Shown here: positions 51,874 to 62,700 of the stretch, piece by piece
How the letters are laid out: each line of letters begins with the position of its first letter
Numbering within the stretch: position 1 is the first letter of the stretch
Origin: Hydrotalea flava
Lineage (GTDB): Bacteria > Bacteroidota > Bacteroidia > Chitinophagales > Chitinophagaceae
Assembly (NCBI RefSeq): GCF_001623405.1
Contig: NZ_LUHG01000065.1
Span: 62,001-126,000, forward strand
Length of the DNA: 64,000 nt
Direction: 5' to 3'
Position numbers and translations under genes: made by a program
Notes under the pieces: generated by a model
Databases searched by the model: none
Told to the model about the DNA's origin: nothing
Seen by the model: the letters and a program-made list of their open reading frames with translations, nothing else

Positions 51874-54800
51874 TTAATGCTTCATTAAATACAAATTGTG
51901 CAATGTATCATACAAAGGTAAATATTGATTGGAGTGACCTTCCTTATCAAACAAAGCTTCCCAGGTATTCAATGGTTCCCAAATAAAAGTACCTTTCCCT
52001 TTTCCATTAGGTAAATGGAACACAATATTGTTCACCGCTTCTTTTCGGGCAGAATATTCTACCACCACAACATCTTTTCCATACCGCTGTACCAAATCGG
52101 TTAAATTATTCCTTAAATCATCTAAACTGCCATGCCATTTAGGATAATATGACAATCCAATTACATCAAAATGTACACCACGAGCCAATATATTATTGAG
52201 AAAGAAAACCGACTCATCATTTTGTCCGCCTAAAGCTATATGTAACATAATTACTATGGAAGGATCCACCGATTTCACCGCAGCAATTCCTGCATTCAGC
52301 AATTGCGCCAAACTATCCGGGTGTTGTATACTGCCCGCCGGCCAAAGTATACCATGATTAATTTCATTACCTACCTGAACCATATTGGGTAGTGTGCCCT
52401 GTTTTTTTAAAGCCAGTAACACTTGCCGGGTATATTGATACACAGCAGCTTTCAATTCCTGAAAATTCAAATGGCGCCAGGCTGCAGGCATAAATTGTTT
52501 ACCGGGATCGGCCCATGTATCGCTGTAATGAAAATCGAGTAGCCATTGCATGCCTGCGGCCTTAATGCGTTGAGCCATTTGCAAAGTATGAGCTAAATCG
52601 CAAAACCCTTTTCCGGGAGCATAACCACTATCGGTTGCTGGGTCATTAAAAATGCGTAATCGGATATAATTGAAACCATGATCTTTTAAAATTTGTATGG
52701 CATCTTTTTCAGTATTACCATCGTAAAATTTTTTACCGGCAGCGTCTAACTGTGGAAGAAAAGAAATATCGGCACCAATCATTTTACCCGAATTACGTGG
52801 TTGGCTTTCCGTAGCAGATACAGCATATTTTGGATCAATGTGGTTATTTTGTAAACTTGTTGGTGAAACCGTTATTATTTCAGTACAACCCGGCCATAAA
52901 CCAGCAGCTGTTGCTTCTACTTTTATCATTCCGGGTACTTTCCCGGCCTGTACAATAAACTGACACTTTCCATTAAAGGCACTACGTTGCCAGGCACCAT
53001 CCATACATTGATCAGGTTCATGACTGCTGGGATCGCCATTGCCAACACCAATAATCTTGGCATCACCGGTAACAGAAAAACGAATCATATTATCGGTATT
53101 GGGCACTTCTCTTCCTTCTTTATCTACTAATGAAACATTCATAACGGCCACGGATTTACCATCGGCCAAAATAGTTGTTGAAGAAGGCGATAGCACTACT
53201 TCGGCAGGTATACCTGTAGTTTCAATGGCTGTTTTTAAAACCCTGCCTGCTTTATGAGCAATAGCAGATAAGGTACCCGGGTGATAGGGTACCGACCATT
53301 GTAAATGCCCATTGCGCGGCATTGTTTTTTTGCCAAGGCTTTTACCATTTAAAAACAACTCTACATCATCAGCATTGGAATATACCCACACATCAATAGG
53401 CGTTCCGGTTTTGCCCATCCAGTTCCAATGTGGTGCAATATGCAATACATCTTTATCAGTCCACCAGCTTTGATAATAGTAATAAATGTTTTTAGGAAAG
53501 CCGCACACATCCATTACCCCAAAATGCGAATTAATATTGGGCCAACGGAAAGGAGTAGGCTCTCCCCGATAATCGAATCCGGCCCAAACAAATCCGCCCA
53601 CCCAATAAGGTGCATCTGCTGCCAGCTTCCACCAGGTTTCTGCTGTACTTGCCCACCAGGGTGCTGTGATATCTTCATCGGGTAAATAACCCCTAACACT
53701 ATCAACAGCATATTCACCTCTTGTGGTAACGGTACTACCCATTTCAGTACCAATAACAGGTTGTGTAGGATGGTCTTTATGATAATCGGCCACAGCAAAT
53801 TGGCGATAATTAAATCCCCGGATAGGAATTACTTCATTTACACCATGAAATACATTGCCCAAATCGGCGGCATAGGTACTGGTTCTGGAAGGATCAAGTG
53901 CTTTTTGTTTTGCCAATAAAGTGGTGGCAATACGTTTACCCATATCAGTAGTTTGAATCCAGCCCTCTTCATTACCGATTGACCATAAGAAAACCGAAGG
54001 ATGATTACGATCTCTTTTTATTAAGGTTTCAAACTGATGCATATATTCCGGACTGCTATTGAGTAAACGTTGTTCATCCAATACCAACATTCCCAAGCTA
54101 TCACAAGCATCTAACAATTCGGGGGTTGGTGCATTGTGACTGGTTCTGTATGCATTAGCGCCCATATCTTTCAATAAACGGATACGATAATATTGCATGG
54201 CATCGGGCAGTGCGCTGCCCAATCCTGCATGATCCTGGTGATTATTGGTACCATGAATTTTAATATTGACACCATTTAGAAAAAATCCTTTTCCCGCATC
54301 AAAGCGAATCGTTCTTATACCAACACGATATGTAACAGAATCGATCATTACATTGCCGGATTGAATAATTGTGGTTACCCGGTATAAATACGGATCATCA
54401 ATAGACCACAAATGCGGATGTATAACGGGAATGGATTGCTGTATGGTAGTGGTACCACCGGCGGGTATAGTTAAGACAGGCTGAGCCGATAATGCAACCA
54501 TTTTCCCATTTCGTTCGGTAAGGCAACTATATACAACAACTTCTTTTTGCTGTACACCTTCATTATCAATCGTTGCATCTACAAAAATTTTTGCCTTGTT
54601 TTGTGCAATTGCTGTGTGTATATAAACGCCATTGGTAGCAAAATGAAGATGATTCATTTTATTCAACCATACATGCCGATAAATACCGGCACCTTCATAA
54701 AACCAACCTTCATATTGCGTAGCATCAACCCGTACTACAATAACGTTGTCAGCATTAAATTTTAAGAAATCAGTGATATCATAATCAACACCAACGTACC

Positions 54801-55299
54801 CACTCATATTGGTGCCCACGAAAATGCCATTCACCCAAATACTGGCATTACGAAAAATGCCATCGAATTGCAGTTGAAAACGCTGGCCCGAATCGGCAGC
54901 AGATACTGTAAAATGTTTGCGATACCAACCAATACTGGTAGCCGGAAATAAACCCCCTACCGGTTTATAACCATGCGACTCCACATCAAAATTGTCCACA
55001 TATACAAAAGGCAACTCCACTGCCCAATCGTGAGGAAGATGAATTGTACGCCAGGCACTATCATTAAACTTAGGATCGATAGCAGTGCCATAAGCGCCGC
55101 CTGTTTTAGAAAAAATATTGGCTACTCCATAATTAAAATCTTTAGATGGATCGGAGGCATGGCCAAAGTGAAATTTCCAGCCTTCATCTATATTCATGTG
55201 TTGCTGTGCATTTGATGGTGCAGGCAGTAAACAAAGTAATACAATAGAAATAATACAAATACCGAAAGTGCGTAAGTAAGGATACATTATTTTAAACAT
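51874..55299 (-). CDS. GH2 beta-galactosidase fused to GH53 endo-beta-1,4-galactanase
   Basis: An exported 1141-residue two-enzyme protein. After a signal peptide (about residues 1 to 31), the GH2 part has the sugar-binding domain, Ig-like domain and barrel, with acid/base in FLWSIGNEEGW (about 440) and nucleophile in VIGTEMGST (about 518). A DUF4982-like segment and a GH2 C-terminal Ig-like domain follow (about 640 to 815). From about 838 a complete GH53 galactanase begins (GADISFLPQLDAAGKKFYDG), with NYIRLRIFNDP, LDFHYSDTWADPGKQ, the acid/base in QVGNEINHGILWP and a nucleophile in VVVVEYSARKE. GH53 cuts beta-1,4-galactan and GH2 would remove the galactose, so the fusion suits pectic galactan. 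Confidence 0.92.
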   Translation of the reverse strand: MFKIMYPYLRTFGICIISIVLLCLLPAPSNAQQHMNIDEGWKFHFGHASDPSKDFNYGVANIFSKTGGAYGTAIDPKFNDSAWRTIHLPHDWAVELPFVYVDNFDVESHGYKPVGGLFPATSIGWYRKHFTVSAADSGQRFQLQFDGIFRNASIWVNGIFVGTNMSGYVGVDYDITDFLKFNADNVIVVRVDATQYEGWFYEGAGIYRHVWLNKMNHLHFATNGVYIHTAIAQNKAKIFVDATIDNEGVQQKEVVVYSCLTERNGKMVALSAQPVLTIPAGGTTTIQQSIPVIHPHLWSIDDPYLYRVTTIIQSGNVMIDSVTYRVGIRTIRFDAGKGFFLNGVNIKIHGTNNHQDHAGLGSALPDAMQYYRIRLLKDMGANAYRTSHNAPTPELLDACDSLGMLVLDEQRLLNSSPEYMHQFETLIKRDRNHPSVFLWSIGNEEGWIQTTDMGKRIATTLLAKQKALDPSRTSTYAADLGNVFHGVNEVIPIRGFNYRQFAVADYHKDHPTQPVIGTEMGSTVTTRGEYAVDSVRGYLPDEDITAPWWASTAETWWKLAADAPYWVGGFVWAGFDYRGEPTPFRWPNINSHFGVMDVCGFPKNIYYYYQSWWTDKDVLHIAPHWNWMGKTGTPIDVWVYSNADDVELFLNGKSLGKKTMPRNGHLQWSVPYHPGTLSAIAHKAGRVLKTAIETTGIPAEVVLSPSSTTILADGKSVAVMNVSLVDKEGREVPNTDNMIRFSVTGDAKIIGVGNGDPSSHEPDQCMDGAWQRSAFNGKCQFIVQAGKVPGMIKVEATAAGLWPGCTEIITVSPTSLQNNHIDPKYAVSATESQPRNSGKMIGADISFLPQLDAAGKKFYDGNTEKDAIQILKDHGFNYIRLRIFNDPATDSGYAPGKGFCDLAHTLQMAQRIKAAGMQWLLDFHYSDTWADPGKQFMPAAWRHLNFQELKAAVYQYTRQVLLALKKQGTLPNMVQVGNEINHGILWPAGSIQHPDSLAQLLNAGIAAVKSVDPSIVIMLHIALGGQNDESVFFLNNILARGVHFDVIGLSYYPKWHGSLDDLRNNLTDLVQRYGKDVVVVEYSARKEAVNNIVFHLPNGKGKGTFIWEPLNTWEALFDKEGHSNQYLPLYDTLHNLYLMKH

Positions 55300-55433
55300 T
55301 TGCTGAACTTATATAATTAATCAAACAGCAAATTAGAACAAAATAGGTTGATAAAGCCTGTGTAATAAGAAAACGCAGGTATTATTTGATATTGGATAAT
55401 TGATTATTACGGCATACTGATTCGCTTTCAATT

Positions 55434-55808
55434 TTAAGCATCCACAATTTTTTTACCAAAAGGCATTAACGATAATTCCACCAACTTAAAATGCTGCCTA
55501 CCCCAGGGAATACCAATAATAGTAATGCATAATAAAACACCCATTACAATATGCGTAATACAAGTAGCCAGTCCACCCGAAAACAACCAGATAATATTAC
55601 ATACAACAGATAGGCAGCCCTGATTAGCCGAATCGCTCTCCACTTTTTTTCCAAACGGAGCTAAAACAATACCTGCAATTTTAAAACATTGCAAACCCCA
55701 TGGAATACCAATAATGGTAGCACATAAAACAATGCCGCCCAAAAAATAGCCAAAAGCAGCCAAAAAGCCACCAAAAATGAGCCAGATAATATTGCAGATT
55801 AGATTCAT
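55434..55808 (-). CDS. YccF domain membrane protein
   Basis: A 124-residue inner-membrane protein made of two repeats of the YccF domain. Each has a hydrophobic stretch and the motif IIGIPWG (residues about 30 to 50 and 95 to 115: CATIIGIPWGLQCFKIAGIV, CITIIGIPWGRQHFKLVELS). Four hydrophobic segments are visible. The function of YccF proteins is unknown. It is flanked by spacers of about 100 bp on either side. Confidence 0.9.
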   Translation of the reverse strand: MNLICNIIWLIFGGFLAAFGYFLGGIVLCATIIGIPWGLQCFKIAGIVLAPFGKKVESDSANQGCLSVVCNIIWLFSGGLATCITHIVMGVLLCITIIGIPWGRQHFKLVELSLMPFGKKIVDA

Positions 55809-55914
55809 GAAAGAAAGTTAGTGTTGTCTTATTTTTAATGATATTCCTTTGTGACCAATGGTTAAAATACATAGCGGTAAGGTAATTTCAATGTTAGTAA
55901 AACATGTGTATCAT

Positions 55915-56544
55915 TTAAGAGAATAACTGAAACAAAATACCTAAGATACGGGGAACGCTATTGGCATCATCTGTGTCAAAATATTCAAATACCCGTTTCA
56001 CTTTGAAACCAACTGCCATTCCGACATTCAAAAATTCAGACAAATGGTGTACATAACAAGTTAATACCTGCAAACCATTCTCGTTGGTATATCGTGCTTT
56101 TGAACCGGTATATTGTTTAAAGGGATGCAATTCGCCCACATACATATATCCACCGGGTTGTAAAGTATTGGCAGCTTTTTTAAAAATGGCAGCTATATCT
56201 TCAATATGTTCTAATATCAGGCTGAACACAACCATATCAACCGCCTGCTGTACAAAATACCAGGGTTCTAAAATATTCGCTTGTACAAACTGTACATTGG
56301 GAGCTTGTATTTTATTTCGGGCTTGTTGTAACATAGCTTCTGAAAAATCAACACCCAATAGCGTATTTGCCTTTGTGTGTAACCATTGTGTATTTTTACC
56401 TGTACCACAACCAATTTCTAAACAGGAATGAAAATGAATATCCTGCAATAAAGTTTGTAACACTATTGCTTCAGCATCGCGGGTTTTATTATCGTTGGAA
56501 TCATATTGTTCTGCCCATTGATTATAGGCCTGTTGTATACTCAT
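55915..56544 (-). CDS. Class I SAM-dependent methyltransferase
   Basis: A 209-residue methyltransferase. Motif I is CLEIGCGTGKNTQWL, preceded by AYNQWAEQYDSNDNKTRDAE, and followed by LLGVDFSEAMLQQARNK and MVVFSLILEHIEDIAAIFKK, all standard for the UbiE/type 11 group. A GGYMYVGELHPF strand and an unusual C-terminal tail without cap follow. The start at 56544 (MSIQQAY) avoids overlap with the upstream oxidase gene. The substrate cannot be inferred; small metabolites or menaquinone-like compounds are possible. Confidence 0.88.
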   Translation of the reverse strand: MSIQQAYNQWAEQYDSNDNKTRDAEAIVLQTLLQDIHFHSCLEIGCGTGKNTQWLHTKANTLLGVDFSEAMLQQARNKIQAPNVQFVQANILEPWYFVQQAVDMVVFSLILEHIEDIAAIFKKAANTLQPGGYMYVGELHPFKQYTGSKARYTNENGLQVLTCYVHHLSEFLNVGMAVGFKVKRVFEYFDTDDANSVPRILGILFQLFS

Positions 56545-56579
56545 AAAAAATACTTTTGGCAGTTCATTACAATCATTAT

Positions 56580-59498
56580 TTAAACCAATGCTTCCCATAA
56601 AATTTCAACGGTATGTTTGGCTTTTTTACCGGTTCCATCTTTTATCTGGTGTCTGCAACTGGTACCGGGAGCAGCAATTTCAGTAATCGTATCTGCTTTT
56701 TCAACTGCAGGAAATAAAACCAAACTACCAATTTGCATGGATAAATCATAATGTTCTTTTTCATATCCAAACGAGCCGGCCATACCGCAGCAACCGGATG
56801 GAATCGTATTCACCGTATAATTTTCAGGAAGAGAAAGCACCTGAATAGAATCATTCAAATTAGTTAATGCTTTTTGCTGGCAGTGGCCGTGCAATTGAAT
56901 ATTTTTTTGCTCCTTCGTAAAAGATGCGGAAGAGATGTTGCCATTTCTAATTTCTCGAGCTAAAAATTCATCGATATACCAAACATTTTTAGCCAATTGT
57001 TTAGCGGCTTCCCAATGGGCATCATCCACCAAGTCAATATATTCATCTCTAAACGTTAATATGGCAGAAGGCTCAACACCAATTAAAGGTGTATCATTTG
57101 TTACAACAGCACTTAATAAATCAATATTTTGATGTGCAATTTTTTTTGCTTCAAGCAACAAGCCTTTTGATAACATTGCCCTTCCACTTTCCACATGCTT
57201 GGGTATTAAAACTGTATAGCCCAACTTTTCTAATAATTGAATTGCAGCAATACCAATTTCAGCATCATTATAATTGGTAAATTCATCGCAAAATAAATAC
57301 ACAATTTTTTGATTGTTCCCAGCAAATAATTGTTTTTTTCGTTTATTCATCCATTGCTGCACGGTAATTGAAGAAAGTTTAGGCATGGAGCGTTTTGTTG
57401 CAAAACCCGCCATTTTCTTAATAAGGCTTCCGGTAAATGCATTTGTAACTAATGCATTATACAAACCAGGCCAAACAGAACCTAATTTTGCTATAGTATT
57501 AAAATGGGCAATTAATTTAGATCTTAACGGAACTCCATTTGCATTATAATATTGCTGTAAAAACTCTGCTTTAAGTTTAGCCACATCAACACTCGATGGG
57601 CACTCAGACTTGCAGCCTTTGCAACTTAAACACAAATCCATTACTTCATAAATCTCCTTATGGTTAAACTTATTAACGGTAGTTGAATTAGTTAAAAACT
57701 CACGTAATATATTAGCTCTGGCACGGGTGGTATCTTTTTCATTACGGGTAGCCATAAAAGAAGGGCACATGGTTCCGCCAGACAAGTGTGTTTTTCTACA
57801 ATCTCCTGAACCATTGCATTGTTCGGCATGTTGTAAAATGGTTTGGTTACCCCAACGAAATACCGTTGCAACATTTGGATCTTTTTGCCCCGGCGTGTAC
57901 CGCAACATACTGTTCATAGGTGGAGTATCTACAATTTTTCCCGGGTTGAAAATATGGTGCGGATCCCAACTATTTTTTATTTGCTGCAGTAACGTATAAT
58001 TTTTTGCACCAATCATTTGCGGAATAAATTCGCCGCGTAATCTACCATCGCCATGTTCGCCACTTAAAGAGCCATTGTATTTTTTTACCAATGCTGCTAC
58101 TTCTGTTGCAATGGTTCTAAACAAAGCATTGCCTTCTTCCGTTTTTAAATTAAGAATCGGCCGCAAATGTAACTCACCCGAACCTGCATGGGCGTAATGT
58201 ACGGCATACAAATCATGCTTTTTTAATATTGCGTTAAATTCTTCAATGTATGCAGGCAAATCGGTTACATCAACAGCCGTATCTTCAATAACGGGCACGG
58301 CTTTATCATCGCCCGGCATATTACCCAACAATCCCAATCCGGCTTTTCGCAGGTTCCATATTTTTTTGGTATCATTCCCAAACAACAATGGAAAATGATA
58401 ACCCAAATCCCTTTCCCGCATGGCAGCCTCTACCTGTTGGGCAATAGCAACAATTTCTTCACGGGTATCTTTTTTAAATTCAACAACTAAAATAGCACCC
58501 GGATCGCCCTGCACAAAAAAGCGATTTTTTTGTTGCTCAATATTGCCTTTGGTGCACTCTAAAATATAATGGTCAATCAGTTCACTGGCAGTAGGCCCAA
58601 ATTGCAAAGCAATTAAATTCGCTAATAATGATTCATGAATGGTATTAAAGTGCACACACAACAAACCTGTTTCCTTAGGAGGTAACGGTACCAGATTTAA
58701 TTTAATTTCGGTTATAAATGCCAGCGTGCCTTCTGAGCCGGCAATGAGTGTACAAAAATTAAAATCGGGACCACCGGCATTAAATGGCGCCGTTTCAACC
58801 AATAAATCAATGGCATAACCCGTATTACGACGTTCTACCGATTTTTTTGGAAATTGTTTTTTTATCTCTAACTGATTTTCATAATTGCTTAATAAGTGAC
58901 GAATAGTTTTATAAATCTTACCTTCCAATGTATCCAATTCGCATTTGGCATGAAAAGTATCTATATCTGTTTCACCAAACACAGCCTCTGTTCCATCACT
59001 TAAAATAGCTTTTATTTCAATAACATGTTCTCTTGTGCTTCGGTACACCACCGAGTTTGAACCACAAGAGTTGTTGCCCACCATTCCTCCAATCATCGCA
59101 CGGTTGGCGGTTGAAGTTTCAGGACCGAATAACAGCCCATAAGGCTTTAAAAACAGATTCAAATCATCTCTAATAACTCCAGGCTGTACCCTTACCCATT
59201 TTTCGGCTGTATTTACTTCAATAATTTTTGTAAAGTATTTCGATACATCCACCACAATGCCATTCCCCACTACCTGACCCGCTAACGAGGTACCTGCCGT
59301 ACGAGGTATTAACGAAGTATGATATTGTAATGCAAAAGCAATTAATTTTTTGATGTCATCCTCTGTTTTGGGTATAGCCACTGCCAAAGGCATTTCCCGA
59401 TAGGCCGATGCATCGGTGGCATATAAGGTTCGCATGGTGGTATCATAGTACAATTCGCCGGTTAGTTGCCGGGATAAGGCTGCTAATTGCTGGTTCAT
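56580..59498 (-). CDS. FAD-linked oxidase fused to Fe-S (GlpC/GlcF-like) protein
   Basis: A 972-residue fusion, probably a D-2-hydroxyacid (D-lactate or glycolate type) dehydrogenase feeding the quinone pool. The N-terminal FAD-binding domain has LIPRTAGTSLAGQVVGNGIV and MIGGMVGNNSCGSNSVVYRS. The FAD-oxidase C-terminal domain includes YAHAGSGELHLRPILN and GSLSGEHGDGRLRGEF. The Fe-S part has CNGSGDCRK with TMCPSF, and CLSCKGCKSECPSSVDV. The last third has the CCG-type motifs LHGHCQQKAL and SGCCGMAGSFGYEKEHY. Length and order match the known fused GlcD-GlcF proteins. Substrate is inferred. Confidence 0.93.
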   Translation of the reverse strand: MNQQLAALSRQLTGELYYDTTMRTLYATDASAYREMPLAVAIPKTEDDIKKLIAFALQYHTSLIPRTAGTSLAGQVVGNGIVVDVSKYFTKIIEVNTAEKWVRVQPGVIRDDLNLFLKPYGLLFGPETSTANRAMIGGMVGNNSCGSNSVVYRSTREHVIEIKAILSDGTEAVFGETDIDTFHAKCELDTLEGKIYKTIRHLLSNYENQLEIKKQFPKKSVERRNTGYAIDLLVETAPFNAGGPDFNFCTLIAGSEGTLAFITEIKLNLVPLPPKETGLLCVHFNTIHESLLANLIALQFGPTASELIDHYILECTKGNIEQQKNRFFVQGDPGAILVVEFKKDTREEIVAIAQQVEAAMRERDLGYHFPLLFGNDTKKIWNLRKAGLGLLGNMPGDDKAVPVIEDTAVDVTDLPAYIEEFNAILKKHDLYAVHYAHAGSGELHLRPILNLKTEEGNALFRTIATEVAALVKKYNGSLSGEHGDGRLRGEFIPQMIGAKNYTLLQQIKNSWDPHHIFNPGKIVDTPPMNSMLRYTPGQKDPNVATVFRWGNQTILQHAEQCNGSGDCRKTHLSGGTMCPSFMATRNEKDTTRARANILREFLTNSTTVNKFNHKEIYEVMDLCLSCKGCKSECPSSVDVAKLKAEFLQQYYNANGVPLRSKLIAHFNTIAKLGSVWPGLYNALVTNAFTGSLIKKMAGFATKRSMPKLSSITVQQWMNKRKKQLFAGNNQKIVYLFCDEFTNYNDAEIGIAAIQLLEKLGYTVLIPKHVESGRAMLSKGLLLEAKKIAHQNIDLLSAVVTNDTPLIGVEPSAILTFRDEYIDLVDDAHWEAAKQLAKNVWYIDEFLAREIRNGNISSASFTKEQKNIQLHGHCQQKALTNLNDSIQVLSLPENYTVNTIPSGCCGMAGSFGYEKEHYDLSMQIGSLVLFPAVEKADTITEIAAPGTSCRHQIKDGTGKKAKHTVEILWEALV

Positions 59499-59586
59499 TC
59501 TGGTAGAAATTGCTTGCTCAATAATGTTGTAAAATTAAAGTTTTCTGATTGCCGCTTGGCCATTTGTTTTGAATAAGGGGCTGTTA

Positions 59587-59678
59587 GGCTGTAATACAAA
59601 TCCTGGCTGTAGTCCGGGCTGTACGCTTGTAGTCCTCACTGCGTTGCGGGCTACCGCTTCCATCCCGCAGCCAGTGAG
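59587..59678. repeat. REP-like GC-rich hairpin element with GTAG head
   Basis: Three GGCTGTA repeats (59587, 59605, 59617) lead to GTAG (59629-59632). A long imperfect hairpin follows: CTCACTG...TGCGGG (59635-59650) pairs with CCCGCA...CAGTGAG (59664-59678) over a 13-base loop. It is strikingly GC-rich for its surroundings. GTAG followed by such a hairpin is the hallmark of REP elements mobilised by RAYT transposases. No other copy was recognised in this window, and no RAYT gene is present. Confidence 0.5.
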
Positions 59679-59708
59679 CAGGTGGATGTTCATTCGGCAT
59701 GTAGGAAT

Positions 59709-59759
59709 AAAAAAAATTGCCACGCACACATAGAATTTTCATTCGTGTATCCGTGGCAA
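59709..59759 (-). terminator. Terminator of the sortilin/BNR-repeat gene pair
   Basis: On the minus strand TTGCCACG (59759 to 59752) pairs with CGTGGCAA (59724 to 59717), with GTGT/ACAC inside extending the stem, followed by T8. It lies 32 bases after the stop of the 1046-residue gene. Confidence 0.75.
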
Positions 59760-59790
59760 AAATTATTTAACATTTTGCAATTGCAGCTTT

Positions 59791-62700
59791 TTAATCATTG
59801 TTTTTAATTCCTATCACCGGCAACTGTTCTTTATTAATCAATTCATTTAAAGCAGGTATATCTTTTTTCAAGATGCCATCCAATAATTGCAATTGTTTAT
59901 CAGCCTGCTCACTTAAATCTGCATATACTTCTCTCGATTGCTGACTCGGCGCTGTATATCCACTGGCTACTACATTAAATAATCCGGCCAGTTTATCATT
60001 AATGCGAATAGGGTAATTTAACACATCCTGACTGCTTTTGGCTTTGGTTTGATACAATGCTTCTTCAATTTTTGTTAGCCTTTTATTGATGCTGTCAGTA
60101 ACCGGTTTTAAAGATTTTGATTTTGCGGTATCTAATCTTTCAACAAACCCATTTATTTGTTCACGTAATTCACGAATATGTACTATTGCCATTTGCACTT
60201 CATTAAACTTATCTTTTATCTGCAATAAAAAGTTTACCTGTGCATCATAATCTTCCTGACTCATGTGCTGATCGGGTATCCCCTTAATAATAAAAGGCAC
60301 TTCCACTGAATCTTTCAGGAATTTAAATTTCGCGGTATACCTTCCCGGCGCAGCTTTAACATTGCCTATGGTGCCATTCCATAAAATCATGTTATCAATT
60401 TTTTTACCGCCGGGATAATTCATATCCCATACAAATTCATTCATACCCTCATTTACTTTAACCGGTAATTTTTCGGTGCCGTAGGTTTCAATGGGTTTGC
60501 CCTGTTTATCAAAAATGGTAATAGCTACCTTTGAAGTATCAGAGGCATTTTTAAGATAATACCTAAATACCACACCGTTAGGTGGATTTGTTCCCATGTT
60601 ACTGTTGTGTGTAGTAAAGCTTCTTCTGAAACGGCCACCACTTGCATAACGATAAGCGTCTGAAACAGCAAATACATGTATCGGTTGTTGTAAAGCAGCA
60701 GCATCTTTTTGTTGCAATAAACCCAAATCATCCAATACCCAAAAACCTCTGCCCTGGGTAGCTACAATTAAATCATTCTCTTTAATGGTTATATCTGTTA
60801 CAGGCACTTTGGGCAGATTTAACTGAAAAGGCTGCCAGTTTTCACCATCGTTGTAACTAATAAACAAGCCATATTCTGTTCCGGCATACAATAAGCCCGG
60901 CCTTTGCTGATCAGCACGAATACAACGGGTAAAGTAATCTGATGGTATGCCATTGGTGATGCGCTTCCAGGTTTTACCATAATCTTCGGTTTTATAGAGA
61001 TACGGTGTGTAATCATCCATCTTGTATTTGGTACCGGCAAAATAAGCTTTACCTTTTTGTTTCGAATCTGTTTCCACACAGTTCCACATCATCCATTTAC
61101 CTGCATCAGGCGGGGTTACATTCTCCCAGTTCTTACCACCATCTTTGCTTACATGTATCAGGCCATCATCACTCCCTGTCCATAAAACATTGGGTTCCAA
61201 TGCTGACTCTGCAGCCGTAAAAATGGTACAGTAATATTCTACCGAAGTATTGTCTTGTGTAATGGGACCGCCACTCGAAGCCTGTTTCGATTTATCATTC
61301 GTAGTTAAATCGGGACTAATCATTTGCCAGCTCTGCCCTTCATTTTCAGTTACAAATAAATGGTTACCTGCGGCATATAATTTTTTGGGATTTGTGGGAG
61401 AAAAGAAAATGGGAAAATTCCATTGAAAACGATATTTCAACACATCTGCGCCGGCACCCATCGGATTATCAGGCCATACATTAATCGCACGATTTTCACC
61501 TGTGCGATGATCGAGACGCGAAAGATAGCCACCATAATTACCGCCATACACAATATCGGGGTTTAACGGATCTGCTACAACATAACCACTTTCGGCACCT
61601 GCCGTGGGTTGCCAATCAGCTTCACCAATGCCTGAACCGTTAGAACGGCTTTTAATACGAACGGTTGTATTATCCTGTTGTGCTCCTAAAATTCTATAAG
61701 GGAATGAATTATCTGTTGTTACCCGATAAATTTGTGCGGTAGGCTGGTTCATGAGTGAACTCCAGGTTTGTCCGCCATTGAATGAAACCTGTGCTCCACC
61801 ATCATCTGCAACAATCATACGATTGCCATCTTCGGGATCAATCCATAAATCGTGGTGATCGCTGTGTGGCGTATTCATTGCCTGAAAAGTTTTACCACCA
61901 TCACGGCTGCGCATCATTTCCACATTCAATACATAAACTAAATTTTCATTTTTAGGATCAATAAACACTTTGGAATAATACCATGCCCGTTGGCGAATAT
62001 TATTATCGCTGCTTTGTAAACTCCAGGTTTCACCACCATCATTACTCACAAACAGACCACCTTTTGCATTTTCAATAATGGCATAAATTTTATCAGTATT
62101 AGATGGTGCTACTGCAACGCCAACAATACCCCAAACACCTTTTGGTAATCCTTTTTTGCTGGTTAAATTCACCCAGGTTTCTCCACCATCTTTACTTTTG
62201 TACAAGCCACTGCCCTCGCCGCCACTTACCATGCTATACGGTGTTCTCTCAACGTGCCACATACCTGCATACAATACATTGGGGTTACCCGGCTCCATCA
62301 CCAAATCAGAACAGGCAGTTAAATTATTGACATACAATACGCGTTTCCAGGTTTTACCTCCATTGGTGGTTTTATATACGCCCCGTTCTTCATTAGGACC
62401 AAATGTATGGCCCATTACAGCAGCCCATACAGTATTCGGATCTTTTGGATCAATAATAATCCGGATGATATGACGACCGTCTTTCAAGCCAATATTTTTC
62501 CAGCTTCGTCCGCCATCATCGCTGCGCCACATACCACCCAGCCCTTCTGATACATTGCCACGTAATGAATTTTCGCCTTCACCTACGTATAAAATGGTTT
62601 CATCACTAGGCGCAACAGCAACGGCGCCAATACTTCCACCAAAATATTTATCGGTAATATTTTTCCAGTTACTGCCACCGTCGGTTGTTTTCCATACACC

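Noticed and set aside
47825-55299. Polysaccharide utilisation locus
   Set aside because: Two GH2 genes and a GH53 domain are present, but there is no SusC/SusD pair, no dedicated sensor next to them, and the genes lie on opposite strands with unrelated genes between.
59535-59729. 64-codon minus-strand frame across the REP-like element
   Set aside because: The sequence is explained by hairpin and repeat structure, and the translation has no protein-like features.
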